Position numbers and translations under genes: made by a program
Notes under the pieces: model-generated
What the model saw: only the letters and a program-made list of their open reading frames with translations
Database searches by the model: none
What the model was told of the DNA's origin: nothing
Assembly: GCA_003506435.1 (NCBI GenBank)
Contig: DOAQ01000046.1
Location: 1-64,000 of the forward strand
Direction of reading: 5' to 3'
Source of the DNA: Prolixibacteraceae bacterium
GTDB taxonomy: Bacteria; Bacteroidota; Bacteroidia; Bacteroidales; Prolixibacteraceae
Length of the DNA stretch: 64,000 nucleotides
Part shown: piece by piece, positions 43,555 through 51,943 of the stretch
Layout: each line of letters begins with the position of its first letter
Position numbering within the stretch: the first letter of the stretch is position 1

Positions 43555-43605
43555 AAGCGATAAAGAGGCTGATCTCTTTAGAAACAGCCTCTTTATCGCT
43601 TTTAT
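43551..43605. terminator. Bidirectional terminator with 21-bp perfect stem
   Basis: The left arm 43551-43571 (ATAAAAGCGATAAAGAGGCTG) is the exact complement of 43585-43605, around a 13-base loop. A-rich and T-rich flanks allow termination from both sides, at the junction of the TonB cluster and lolA. The lolA stop codon (43602-43604) lies inside the right arm. The core 43565-43591 matches the hairpin at 28046-28072 at 24 of 27 positions. Confidence 0.9.
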
Positions 43606-44252
43606 CTCATATCGCTTATTTCAATATTCGGATGCTTTGATGGATCGAAGACAAAAAATGAATCGCTGTACGGCTTGTCGGTTTTAAACTGGTCAACTTT
43701 AACCGTATAAACATTCCCGTCTTTTCCCTGCATTATTGCACTGCAAATCAACATCTTTGTCTTGTCGATATGTACCTTGATCTGTGAATAATTAAAATCC
43801 TTATTTTGCGGAAATAAATCGATGACGTAAATACTTTTTCCACTCAGGGTTTCTTCGCCAACAAATTTATAATTGAACCCACTCTGGTAAATGGTAAAAA
43901 CCTTGGAAGGGTCCATCATATCTTCATTTTCGCTGCTAAATTCAGAAATGCTGACTTCATTTGCCTCGGCCATATATGTCCAGATATTTTTCCCATCCGA
44001 ATAAACCTCTACTCCCAATTCGTTCAGATGCACTTTGTATTTGTTCCCTTTCAAAATGATTGAACCATTATTGGCTTCTTTAATATTTTGTTTCTTATTC
44101 TCCATTTCGAACGAAAACGTTGCTTCAATGGATTTATATGCCTGCGTTGCCTGGGTAACCTTGTCGAGGATTTCCTTCGCTTTCGGATCTTGCTGTGCAA
44201 GCGTTGCAATTCCGGCAAAAATAAATGCCGCTAGTAAAAAGATTCTGCTCAT
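43602..44252 (-). CDS. lolA: LolA-like outer membrane lipoprotein carrier
   Basis: A 216-residue periplasmic protein with a signal peptide (MSRIFLLAAFIFAGIATLAQ) and the LolA-family fold segments KEILDKVTQATQAYKSIEATFSFE, GSIILKGNKYKVHL, SDGKNIWTYMAEANEVSIS and the closing FVFDPSKHPNIEISDMR. It shuttles lipoproteins between the inner membrane and the outer membrane. It follows ftsK by 12 bases and is likely cotranscribed with it, an arrangement common in Bacteroidota. The stop codon is embedded in the terminator hairpin. Confidence 0.88.
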   Translation of the reverse strand: MSRIFLLAAFIFAGIATLAQQDPKAKEILDKVTQATQAYKSIEATFSFEMENKKQNIKEANNGSIILKGNKYKVHLNELGVEVYSDGKNIWTYMAEANEVSISEFSSENEDMMDPSKVFTIYQSGFNYKFVGEETLSGKSIYVIDLFPQNKDFNYSQIKVHIDKTKMLICSAIMQGKDGNVYTVKVDQFKTDKPYSDSFFVFDPSKHPNIEISDMR

Positions 44253-44264
44253 AACTGTTTTTTA

Positions 44265-46694
44265 TTATAAACTATTCAATAATTGTTCCAAAGTATATTC
44301 ATCCTGAATAAGCACCTGCCGGGCCTTGCTTCCCTCGCTGGGACCAACAATTCCGGCAACCTCCAATTGATCCATAATACGGCCGGCACGGTTATACCCA
44401 ATCGAAAACTTACGCTGTATCATTGAGGTAGAACCCATCTGGTTGGCAACAATCAAACGGGCGACATCCTCAAACATTTCATCTTTGTTATTTAAATCGA
44501 CATCATGCACACCTGATTCGTCGCCAACAAATTCAGGTAACAGAAATGCTGTTGGATACGCTTGTTGCTTCGCGATATACTCGCAAATACGCTCTACTTC
44601 CGGAGTATCAACAAATGCACACTGAACGCGGGTCATACTGCTTCCCTGTGTAATCAGCATATCGCCTTTTCCAATCAGTTGGTTGGCGCCGGGAGTATCC
44701 AAAATGGTCCGCGAGTCGATCATCGAAGCTACTTTAAAAGCAATACGAGCAGGAAAATTCGCCTTGATCACCCCCGTGATAATATTGATAGAAGGACGCT
44801 GTGTTGCGATGATCATGTGAATACCCACAGCACGGGCAAGCTGTGCAATTCGGGCAATCGGCAATTCAATTTCTTTCCCGGCAGTCATAATCAGGTCGGC
44901 GAATTCGTCAACCACAACAACAATGTATGGCAGGTACCGGTGTCCCTTTTCAGGGTTTAAACGACGGGTAGTAAATTTTTTATTGTATTCTTTAATGTTG
45001 CGTACATGCGCTTTTTTCAGAAGATCGTAACGATTGTCCATTTCAATATTAATTGAACTCAGCGTATTTTTTACTTTCTGAATATCGGTGATAATCGCAT
45101 CTTCTTCATCGGGCATTTTGGCAAGAAAATGTTTTTCCAGCGAAGCATATAAATTCAACTCCACTTTTTTGGGGTCGACCAAAACAAACTTTAATTGCGA
45201 AGGGTGCTTCTTATATAACAATGAAGTAATAATAGCATTCAGCCCCACCGACTTTCCCTGCCCTGTTGCCCCGGCCACCAGAATGTGCGGCATCTTGGTC
45301 AGGTCAACCATAAAGGTCTCATTTGAAATGGTTTTCCCCAATGCAATTGGCAAATCGGCAGTCGATTCCTGAAACTTTTTCGAGCCAATAATCGAGCGCA
45401 TAGAAACCACTTCCGGATTTTGGTTTGGCACTTCAATACCAATCGTTCCCCGGCCCGGAATTGGCGCAATAATCCGAATTCCAAGTGCTGATAAACTCAG
45501 CGCAATATCGTCTTCCAGATTTTTTATTTTCGCAATGCGGATACCCGGCGCCGGAACAATTTCATACAATGTGATGGTTGGCCCGATGGTAGCCCGTATC
45601 TTGGTAATTTCAATTTTGTAGTGGCGAAGGGTTTCAACAATTTTGTTTTTGTTTGAAATCAGCTCTTCATTGCTCACTTCGGCATTGTCCGAGGAATGGT
45701 CATCCAGTAATTCCAGGGTTGGAAAATGGTAATTCGATAAATCCAGCGTGGGATCGTATTCTTCCATACCCTCTGCGGCAAATTCTTCATCTTCTTCACC
45801 GACTGGCTTCTCAACCAAAAGTTCCGGCCCAACGGGTTCTTCTTCTTCTTCAGTTTTTTTCTGCTGGCTTTCAATGCTCTCCAGAATATCCCTACGGCTC
45901 AGGTTATGCTCAAATTCAGGCTCATCATCACTGTCAGGATCGAAAATAGCTTCAATAATATCGTCTTCAGTAATCACTTTTGAAATAACCGGATCGTCCA
46001 GTTCAATGATTGCCCCGGCTTTATTTTCGGTGTTTACAGTATTTACCAACGGAAGAGCATCCTCTGCTTTAAGCTTTGGTGTAAATAGCCTGCTGAGCCA
46101 GGGAATAAAGCCGCTAAAAGTAATTACCAAAATCAGGAACAACAATAAGAAAAGCAGCATTGCCGCGCCAATTGTACCAATCATAGCGCCCAGCCAACCG
46201 GAAAGAATAAACCCGTAAAGCCCTCCGTAATTAAGGAACTGTTCAGCGCCGGAATCGGTATACAGTAAGCCCAGTGTTGTTGATATCCAGACTACCAGAA
46301 TAATAGAATAGGCATACGCTTTGGGCAAATTAATAAATTTACTGCCAAACAAACGAAATGCTGTGGCGATAATCAGAAATACAAAAATGAACGACGACAG
46401 CCCAAAGCCCCTGTTTATAATCACCTCTCCGAAAAAAGCGCCGGTTTTTCCGGCCACATTTTCAACCTTTATTTCTGAATCCAGGATTAATTGCCCCCAG
46501 GAAATATCCATTTTGCTCTGGTCCGTATCTCCGGAAAACAAAAAAGATACAAAAGATACCAGAAGATAAACTCCGAAAACAAGGAAAAATACTCCGAGAG
46601 TATACCTGAATTTTTCGCCTGTAAAAAAGCCTGTTATTTTTCGAAATACGGAAGGTTTCTTTGGTTTGTCTGCTTTAGCTGCCTTTTTTGCCAT
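44265..46694 (-). CDS. ftsK: DNA translocase FtsK
   Basis: Pumps DNA at the septum and activates XerCD-dif recombination, so it is a functional partner of the xerD in this window. The 809-residue protein from ATG 46694 (MAKKAAKADKPKK) has four membrane segments in the first 200 residues, an acidic linker (about 260-360), and a motor domain with Walker A VAGATGQGKSVGLNAI, Walker B YIVVVVDEFADL, IIATQRPS and a C-terminal gamma winged helix (RKFSIGYNRAGRIMDQLEVAGIVG). The longer frame from 46817 is rejected because a -7 box lies at 46716-46723, inside it. Confidence 0.95.
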   Translation of the reverse strand: MAKKAAKADKPKKPSVFRKITGFFTGEKFRYTLGVFFLVFGVYLLVSFVSFLFSGDTDQSKMDISWGQLILDSEIKVENVAGKTGAFFGEVIINRGFGLSSFIFVFLIIATAFRLFGSKFINLPKAYAYSIILVVWISTTLGLLYTDSGAEQFLNYGGLYGFILSGWLGAMIGTIGAAMLLFLLLFLILVITFSGFIPWLSRLFTPKLKAEDALPLVNTVNTENKAGAIIELDDPVISKVITEDDIIEAIFDPDSDDEPEFEHNLSRRDILESIESQQKKTEEEEEPVGPELLVEKPVGEEDEEFAAEGMEEYDPTLDLSNYHFPTLELLDDHSSDNAEVSNEELISNKNKIVETLRHYKIEITKIRATIGPTITLYEIVPAPGIRIAKIKNLEDDIALSLSALGIRIIAPIPGRGTIGIEVPNQNPEVVSMRSIIGSKKFQESTADLPIALGKTISNETFMVDLTKMPHILVAGATGQGKSVGLNAIITSLLYKKHPSQLKFVLVDPKKVELNLYASLEKHFLAKMPDEEDAIITDIQKVKNTLSSINIEMDNRYDLLKKAHVRNIKEYNKKFTTRRLNPEKGHRYLPYIVVVVDEFADLIMTAGKEIELPIARIAQLARAVGIHMIIATQRPSINIITGVIKANFPARIAFKVASMIDSRTILDTPGANQLIGKGDMLITQGSSMTRVQCAFVDTPEVERICEYIAKQQAYPTAFLLPEFVGDESGVHDVDLNNKDEMFEDVARLIVANQMGSTSMIQRKFSIGYNRAGRIMDQLEVAGIVGPSEGSKARQVLIQDEYTLEQLLNSL

Positions 46695-46715
46695 GGTGTT
46701 TATTAAATTCGATTG

Positions 46716-46723
46716 CAAAGTTA
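46716..46723 (-). promoter_or_regulatory. -7 box of ftsK-lolA
   Basis: TAACTTTG on the minus strand fits TAnnTTTG, with a TTG 16 bases upstream. The leader to the ftsK ATG would be about 15 bases. Confidence 0.5.
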
Positions 46724-46826
46724 ACGATTTTTGGTATTCCAATATTTTACCGACCCGGGTAATTCCAATTAAATTATAAACTTCATAATAGTAAAATTTA
46801 TCATCTTTTTGAAGCATCTTATTTTA

Positions 46827-46834
46827 TACGTTTG
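46827..46834 (+). promoter_or_regulatory. -7 box of carbamate kinase
   Basis: TACGTTTG fits TAnnTTTG and lies 31 bases before the ATG at 46866. Confidence 0.45.
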
Positions 46835-46865
46835 TTAGGTTCCAACATCCTAAAATGGGTACAAT

Positions 46866-47822
46866 ATGAATAAACTTGCGGTTATTGCCCTGGGCGGCAA
46901 TGCACTGTTGAGAGGCAACGAAGCCGGGACGATTGAGCAGCAGGAAACCAACACCTTAGACACGCTGGAAAACTTGATTTATCTGGTAAAAGAAGGCTAC
47001 GATCTGGTAATAACTCACGGCAACGGCCCACAGGTTGGCAATATACTGATGCGTAATGATGCAGGCGAACAATTGTACAACATTGCCCCGATGCCACTCG
47101 ACATCTGTGTGGCCGATTCACAGGGCGGCATCGGTTATATGATCGAACGAATGGTGAGAAACGTTCTGAACAAACACAGAATAAAAAAGAATGTCATCAC
47201 GTTTGTTACCATGACGGTTGTAAACCCCGACGATCCGGCCATGAATAAACCTACCAAGGAAATTGGCAAAATATACCATCAGGAAGAAGCGGAGAAACTG
47301 GCTGCCGAAAAAGGATGGGCATTCAAACCCACATCAAAAGAGAAAGGCGGCTGGCGAAGAGTAGTCCCCTCTCCTTTCCCAATTGACATTATTAATAAGG
47401 AATACATTGAAAAGCTGGCCCGCGACGGCAATATTGTAATTGCAGTAGGTGGCGGAGGAATCCCTGTATATATCGATGAAGATAAAAACCTGCGCACACT
47501 CGACGCAGTGATTGACAAAGATCTCGCTTCTGCACTGCTGGCAGCTCAGATCAAAGCCAACGAGTTTTATATTTTAACCGATGTTCCCTTTATTTACAAA
47601 AATTTTGGGCTTCCGACCCAGGAAAAACTGGAATTTCTCGACTATAACGACACGGTAAAATACCTTCAGACGGGAACATTCGGCGAAGGTTCCATGGCGC
47701 CGAAAATACGCGCCTGCCTGTATTTTGTTGAACAAGGCGGTGAGAAAAGTGTGATTACCGAAGCAAAAAAACTGGAAGACCGTTCCTACGGCTCTAAAAT
47801 AACCATGCATTACGACAACTAA
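46866..47822 (+). CDS. arcC: Carbamate kinase
   Basis: Makes ATP from carbamoyl phosphate and ADP in fermentative arginine, citrulline or purine breakdown. The 318-residue protein has VIALGGNALL, ITHGNGPQVGNIL, QGGIGYMIERM, RRVVPSPFPIDI, VIAVGGGGIPVY and GSMAPKIRACLYFVEQGG, all typical of the family. It is 12 bases ahead of an ornithine carbamoyltransferase. No arginine deiminase or arginine/ornithine antiporter gene is present, so citrulline or an unlinked deiminase would supply the pathway. Confidence 0.95.
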   Translation: MNKLAVIALGGNALLRGNEAGTIEQQETNTLDTLENLIYLVKEGYDLVITHGNGPQVGNILMRNDAGEQLYNIAPMPLDICVADSQGGIGYMIERMVRNVLNKHRIKKNVITFVTMTVVNPDDPAMNKPTKEIGKIYHQEEAEKLAAEKGWAFKPTSKEKGGWRRVVPSPFPIDIINKEYIEKLARDGNIVIAVGGGGIPVYIDEDKNLRTLDAVIDKDLASALLAAQIKANEFYILTDVPFIYKNFGLPTQEKLEFLDYNDTVKYLQTGTFGEGSMAPKIRACLYFVEQGGEKSVITEAKKLEDRSYGSKITMHYDN

Positions 47823-47834
47823 AATTTCTGAAAT

Positions 47835-48830
47835 ATGACAAACCTGAAAAACCGTAATTTCCTGAAATTGCTCGATTTCACACCGGCAGAAATTACATAC
47901 CTTTTGGAACTGGCAGCCAAACTAAAACGCGACAAATGCAATTGCTGCGAAAAACAATTACTGAAAGGCCGCAATATCGCACTGATTTTCGAAAAATCGT
48001 CAACCCGCACGCGATGCGCATTTGAAGTGGCGGCATACGATCAGGGAGCAAATGTTACCTATCTGGGGCCAAGCGGATCGCAAATCGGGCAGAAAGAATC
48101 GATGAAAGATACAGCCCGTGTTTTGGGTCGCATGTACGACGGTATTGAATACCGCGGCTACGGGCAGAATATTGTTGAAGAACTGGGTAAATATGCAGGA
48201 GTTCCGGTCTGGAACGGATTGACCAACGAATTTCACCCGACGCAGATTTTGGCCGATTTCTTAACAATGCAGGAGCATTCGGCGAAACCGCTTTCCGAGA
48301 TTAAATTCTGTTTCCTCGGCGATGCCCACAATAACATGGGCAATTCGCTGATGGTTGGCGCTGCTAAAATGGGCATGGATTTTCGCGCTGCTGCTCCGCA
48401 CTCGTGTCAGCCATCGGAAGAACTTCAGAATACATGCCGCGAAATTGCTCGTGAAACCGGCGCTAAAATTACAATTACTGAGAATGTTGCCGAAGCGGTA
48501 AAAGATTGTGACTTTATTTACACCGACGTATGGGTTTCGATGGGCGAACCCGACGATGTATGGGCTGAACGGATAAAACTGCTGCTACCCTATCAGGTTA
48601 ATAAACAAGTCATGGAAATGACCGGGAATCCGAAGGTGAAATTTTTACATTGTTTGCCTGCATTTCACAATCTCGAAACCAAAGTGGGTCAGGAAATATT
48701 CAAAAAATTCGGAATTGACGCCATGGAAGTAACCGAAGATGTTTTCGAAAGCCCGGCCTCCATTGTTTTCGATGAAGCGGAGAACCGGATGCACACCATC
48801 AAAGCGGTTATGGTAGCTACATTGGCTTAA
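47835..48830 (+). CDS. argF: Ornithine carbamoyltransferase
   Basis: Interconverts ornithine plus carbamoyl phosphate with citrulline. The 331-residue protein has FEKSSTRTRCAFEVAAYDQGA (carbamoyl-phosphate binding STRTR), GIEYRGYGQNIVEELGKYAGVPVWNGLTNEFHPTQ, the ornithine-side segment VWVSMGEPDD and HCLPAFHN. Pairing with carbamate kinase suggests the catabolic direction (arcB-like), which sequence alone cannot prove. Its stop codon overlaps the stop of the convergent Rrf2 gene by three bases. Confidence 0.93.
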   Translation: MTNLKNRNFLKLLDFTPAEITYLLELAAKLKRDKCNCCEKQLLKGRNIALIFEKSSTRTRCAFEVAAYDQGANVTYLGPSGSQIGQKESMKDTARVLGRMYDGIEYRGYGQNIVEELGKYAGVPVWNGLTNEFHPTQILADFLTMQEHSAKPLSEIKFCFLGDAHNNMGNSLMVGAAKMGMDFRAAAPHSCQPSEELQNTCREIARETGAKITITENVAEAVKDCDFIYTDVWVSMGEPDDVWAERIKLLLPYQVNKQVMEMTGNPKVKFLHCLPAFHNLETKVGQEIFKKFGIDAMEVTEDVFESPASIVFDEAENRMHTIKAVMVATLA

Positions 48831-49267
48831 TTTTTACCCAAAGAAGCTTTTGTTTTCAGATCAATTTGCAGGTTCTTCAGGTCGCCAATGGTTTTCGCTT
48901 CAAGCAGGTTTCGGACATCGTGGTTGAATTCTTCCAGAAAACAGTGGGTTGCACAAATGCCAATGCGCGGACAGGGCGTAGTTGACACAACACACGGATA
49001 AATACCCAATTCAGGCTCAAAAGCCCTGTAAACATCATACATGGTAATTGATGACGGCTCAATGGTCAACTTGTATCCGTACTTGTAACCCCGTTGTTTT
49101 TGTATTAAACCGGCTGTTTTTAGTGCTGCAATAATGTGGTCAAGAAATTTTACTGACATCTCGTATCGTTCAGCAATATCTTTCTGAAAAACACCAGAGC
49201 CATTATCATAAACGGCAATATCGACCAGCACTTTAATGCCACAGTGAATTTTTGAATTGAAATTCAT
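48827..49267 (-). CDS. Rrf2-family transcription regulator with Fe-S cysteines
   Basis: A 146-residue Rrf2 protein: an N-terminal winged helix (MNFNSKIHCGIKVLVDIAVY, QKDIAERYEMSVKFLDHIIAALKTAGLI) and a cysteine group Cys92, Cys99, Cys105, Cys109 in YPCVVSTTPCPRIGICATHC, similar in placement to the Cys92/98/104 cluster ligands of IscR. It probably senses oxygen, NO or iron through an Fe-S cluster. The ATG at 49267 is preferred because a -7 box lies at 49289-49296, at the longer start. Converges on and overlaps the carbamoyltransferase gene; its targets are unknown. Confidence 0.88.
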   Translation of the reverse strand: MNFNSKIHCGIKVLVDIAVYDNGSGVFQKDIAERYEMSVKFLDHIIAALKTAGLIQKQRGYKYGYKLTIEPSSITMYDVYRAFEPELGIYPCVVSTTPCPRIGICATHCFLEEFNHDVRNLLEAKTIGDLKNLQIDLKTKASLGKN

Positions 49268-49288
49268 GAGCTGAACTAAATTGGTTGA

Positions 49289-49296
49289 CAAAGGTA
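49289..49296 (-). promoter_or_regulatory. -7 box of the Rrf2 gene
   Basis: TACCTTTG on the minus strand fits TAnnTTTG and gives a leader of about 15-20 bases before the ATG at 49267. Confidence 0.45.
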
Positions 49297-49491
49297 AAAA
49301 CTTTAAATGCTAATTCCGATTGTTTTTAGTCCCGATTTTTAGCAAATCTATGATCATAAAAGTAATGGCATGTGTTTCAACGACACAACATTATTTCTTG
49401 TAAAAGTTTAACAATTCTTATACTATTTTATTGCTGATTTTCATATTGTTTTTAATAATTTTATAGGCACAGAAAACAAAAACAAGAAGCA

Positions 49492-50847
49492 ATGAAACAA
49501 CAATACGTTTACTTATCCGCCATTTTATCTGCATTATACATTTTTAGTTTTTGCCTTTCGGCTAATGCCTCGGAAAATTCAAAAAAACCGAATATTCTGA
49601 TCATTATGGCCGACGATTTGGGCTACGGCGACTTATCGTGCATGGGCGGAACGGATATTCAGACACCCAATATCGACAATCTTTTCAGCAGAGGCATGCA
49701 TTTTACTAATTTTTATGCCAACAGCACGGTTTGTTCACCATCACGCGCCTCGCTGATGAGCGGTTGTTATCCAGACAAGATCGGAGTTCCGGGCGTTATC
49801 CGTACCCACGAAACAGATAGCTGGGGATACCTTTTGCCATCGGTAATTACCTTGCCCCAGGTGATGAAACCGGCCAATTACAAAACGGTCATGATCGGGA
49901 AATGGCATCTGGGACTCGAATCGCCCAACCTGCCCAACGACCGTGGCTTCGATTTTTTTAAGGGTTTTCTGGGCGATATGATGGATGATTATCAGACGCA
50001 TCTGCGACACGGGAATAATTACATGCGACTTAATAATCAGGTAATTACTCCGGAAGGCCATGCCACCGATTTATTTTCAGAATGGTCGGTCGATTATATT
50101 ACCAACGAGCAAAAAAGCGAGGAGCCTTTCTTTTTGTATCTGGCCTATAACGCTCCTCATTTCCCAATTCAGCCGCCTGTTGAATATTTGGAAAGAGTAA
50201 AAAAGCGTGAGAAAAACAGTTCTGAAAACAGGGTGAAGAACGTGGCATTGGTAGAACATCTTGACGATGGTATTGGCCGCGTCATAAAAGCGCTTGAAAA
50301 ATCAGATCAGATAAAAAACACGATTATCATTTTTACTTCTGATAATGGAGGGTATCTGCCCAGCGGGGCTTCGAACGGAAACCTTCATGGTGGAAAACAG
50401 GATATGTACGAAGGCGGTATAAAAGTGCCAGCCTGCATTGTATGGAAGGATATGATCAAACCCGGAACGGAAACCGGTAATCTGGCCCTGACAATGGACC
50501 TCTATCCTACCCTTTGCGACATTGCAGGCGTAGGAATTTACCATCCGATCGACGGGATTAGTCTGCGGCCAACCCTCGAAGGCCGCCCGCAGGTTACCGA
50601 CAACCGCGTGGTATACTGGATGCGGCGCGAAGGCGGCTCCTATGGCGGACTTTGTTATTATGCTGCCCGGCTGGGACAATACAAACTGTTGCAAAATACA
50701 CCGTTCGAGCCATTTCAGTTGTTCAATCTTGACACCGATCCGAAGGAATATATCCCGCTTGATCAGAACTCACAGTATTATAAAGACTTACTGTATCGCT
50801 TATCACAACATATCCGGGAAACAGGAAATATTCCGTGGCAGAAGTAA
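49492..50847 (+). CDS. Secreted arylsulfatase-type sulfatase
   Basis: Hydrolyses sulfate esters. The 451-residue precursor has a signal peptide (about 1-26), the metal site NILIIMADDLGYGDL, and the sulfatase signature CSPSRASLMSGCYP with Cys81 expected to be converted to formylglycine; the CxPSR form can be matured by the anaerobic radical-SAM enzyme, which is not encoded here. GKWHLGLES and FTSDNGGY are further family motifs. It stands alone, without SusCD or glycosidase partners, so its polysaccharide or aryl substrate cannot be given. It converges on truA with 11 bases between the stops. Confidence 0.93.
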   Translation: MKQQYVYLSAILSALYIFSFCLSANASENSKKPNILIIMADDLGYGDLSCMGGTDIQTPNIDNLFSRGMHFTNFYANSTVCSPSRASLMSGCYPDKIGVPGVIRTHETDSWGYLLPSVITLPQVMKPANYKTVMIGKWHLGLESPNLPNDRGFDFFKGFLGDMMDDYQTHLRHGNNYMRLNNQVITPEGHATDLFSEWSVDYITNEQKSEEPFFLYLAYNAPHFPIQPPVEYLERVKKREKNSSENRVKNVALVEHLDDGIGRVIKALEKSDQIKNTIIIFTSDNGGYLPSGASNGNLHGGKQDMYEGGIKVPACIVWKDMIKPGTETGNLALTMDLYPTLCDIAGVGIYHPIDGISLRPTLEGRPQVTDNRVVYWMRREGGSYGGLCYYAARLGQYKLLQNTPFEPFQLFNLDTDPKEYIPLDQNSQYYKDLLYRLSQHIRETGNIPWQK

Positions 50848-50858
50848 TATCGGATGAA

Positions 50859-51614
50859 TCAAACCCGTTCGATCAGCAGATCTTCAGGATATTCTATTCC
50901 AACGAGGAAAAGTCCATGGGCCGGGACCGAAACCCCGGCAGCACCCCGGTTTTTCAACTCAATAACCTGCCGGAAATCGTCCAGCGAAATTTTACCCTGT
51001 CCCACTTCAATCAGCGTACCGACAATAGCCCGCACCATGTTCCGCAAAAAGCGGTCGGCTTTGATAACAAAAACCAGTTGATTTCCCTGTTCTTGCCATT
51101 CTGCCTGAAATATCTTACAGTTGTTGGTTTTTACATCGGTATGCAGCTTGCTGAAGCTCGTAAAATCGCTGTATTCGAACAAAATTTTGCAGGCCTCGTT
51201 CATCTTCTCTACATCCAGCGGATATTTAAAATACCACGCCGTTTCCTGTGCGAAGGGGTCTTTTATCCGGGTAATATAATACCGGTAGCTTCGCGATATG
51301 GCATCAAAACGGGCATGTGCATCCGGCTTTACTTTGTAAACCCTGAAAATAACGATATCGTGGTTCAGGAAACCGTTCAGTTTCCGGGTAAAATCCGGAT
51401 CATCCGGCATTTCGGAATCGAAATGGGCCACAAAAAAGCGGGCGTGAACCCCGGTATCGGTACGTCCGGCACCGGTTACCGATATTTCTTCACGACATAT
51501 TGCAGACAAAGCCTTTTCCAGATGTTCCTGAACACTCGGGGCATTGGGCTGTACCTGCCAGCCGTGAAAACGGGTGCCGTTGTATGCCAGTTCTATAAAA
51601 TATCGTTGTGCCAA
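50859..51614 (-). CDS. truA: tRNA pseudouridine synthase A
   Basis: Makes pseudouridine at positions 38-40 of the tRNA anticodon arm. Motifs: RYFIELAYNGTRFHGWQ at the N terminus, GAGRTDTGVHA with the catalytic Asp, RSYRYYI and ADRFLRNMVRAIVG. The frame is open from 51665, but a TACTTTTG box at 51630-51637 lies within it. The only in-frame start after the promoter is a TTG at 51614, giving MAQRYFIELAYNG, which matches the family start; 251 residues is normal length. I therefore propose a TTG start on a nearly leaderless transcript. Confidence 0.88.
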   Translation of the reverse strand: MAQRYFIELAYNGTRFHGWQVQPNAPSVQEHLEKALSAICREEISVTGAGRTDTGVHARFFVAHFDSEMPDDPDFTRKLNGFLNHDIVIFRVYKVKPDAHARFDAISRSYRYYITRIKDPFAQETAWYFKYPLDVEKMNEACKILFEYSDFTSFSKLHTDVKTNNCKIFQAEWQEQGNQLVFVIKADRFLRNMVRAIVGTLIEVGQGKISLDDFRQVIELKNRGAAGVSVPAHGLFLVGIEYPEDLLIERV

Positions 51615-51943
51615 AACATGAATTTTCAGCAAAAGTAGGAAAAATCGACAGAAATGAGTTTCCAAATTCCAGTTTGCAGTCGCAGTTACATTAGTCAGTC
51701 GCAGTCAAAGTCACAGAAAAACTCAAAAATCCAGTATAACCATTCAACCATTTAGCAATTCAACCATTCAATAATATCCAGATGTATCATTTCTATTATC
51801 AACAATTTTTAATTATTGGATATCGAACAACGGATCTAAAAATAGCTTAACAATATTTAACGATTTTTTATCCTTTTTTGTAGCTTAGCGGCTTAAATTC
51901 GTGCTTCGAAAAAAATTCAGAAAATATATAATAAAAAGGAAAT
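51615..51943. other. Gene-free interval between truA and the Bat operon
   Basis: It holds the truA -7 box (51630-51637), short direct repeats of the form AATTCAACCATT (51740-51775) and an AT-rich stretch that must contain the Bat operon promoter, although no clean TAnnTTTG box was found. No gene or RNA was recognised. Confidence 0.5.
51630..51637 (-). promoter_or_regulatory. -7 box of truA
   Basis: TACTTTTG on the minus strand fits TAnnTTTG and lies about 15 bases before the proposed TTG start at 51614. Confidence 0.45.

Noticed and set aside
50835..51638. A 267-codon plus-strand frame opposite truA
   Set aside because: It is the mirror of the truA frame, without any domain, while truA shows all family motifs.
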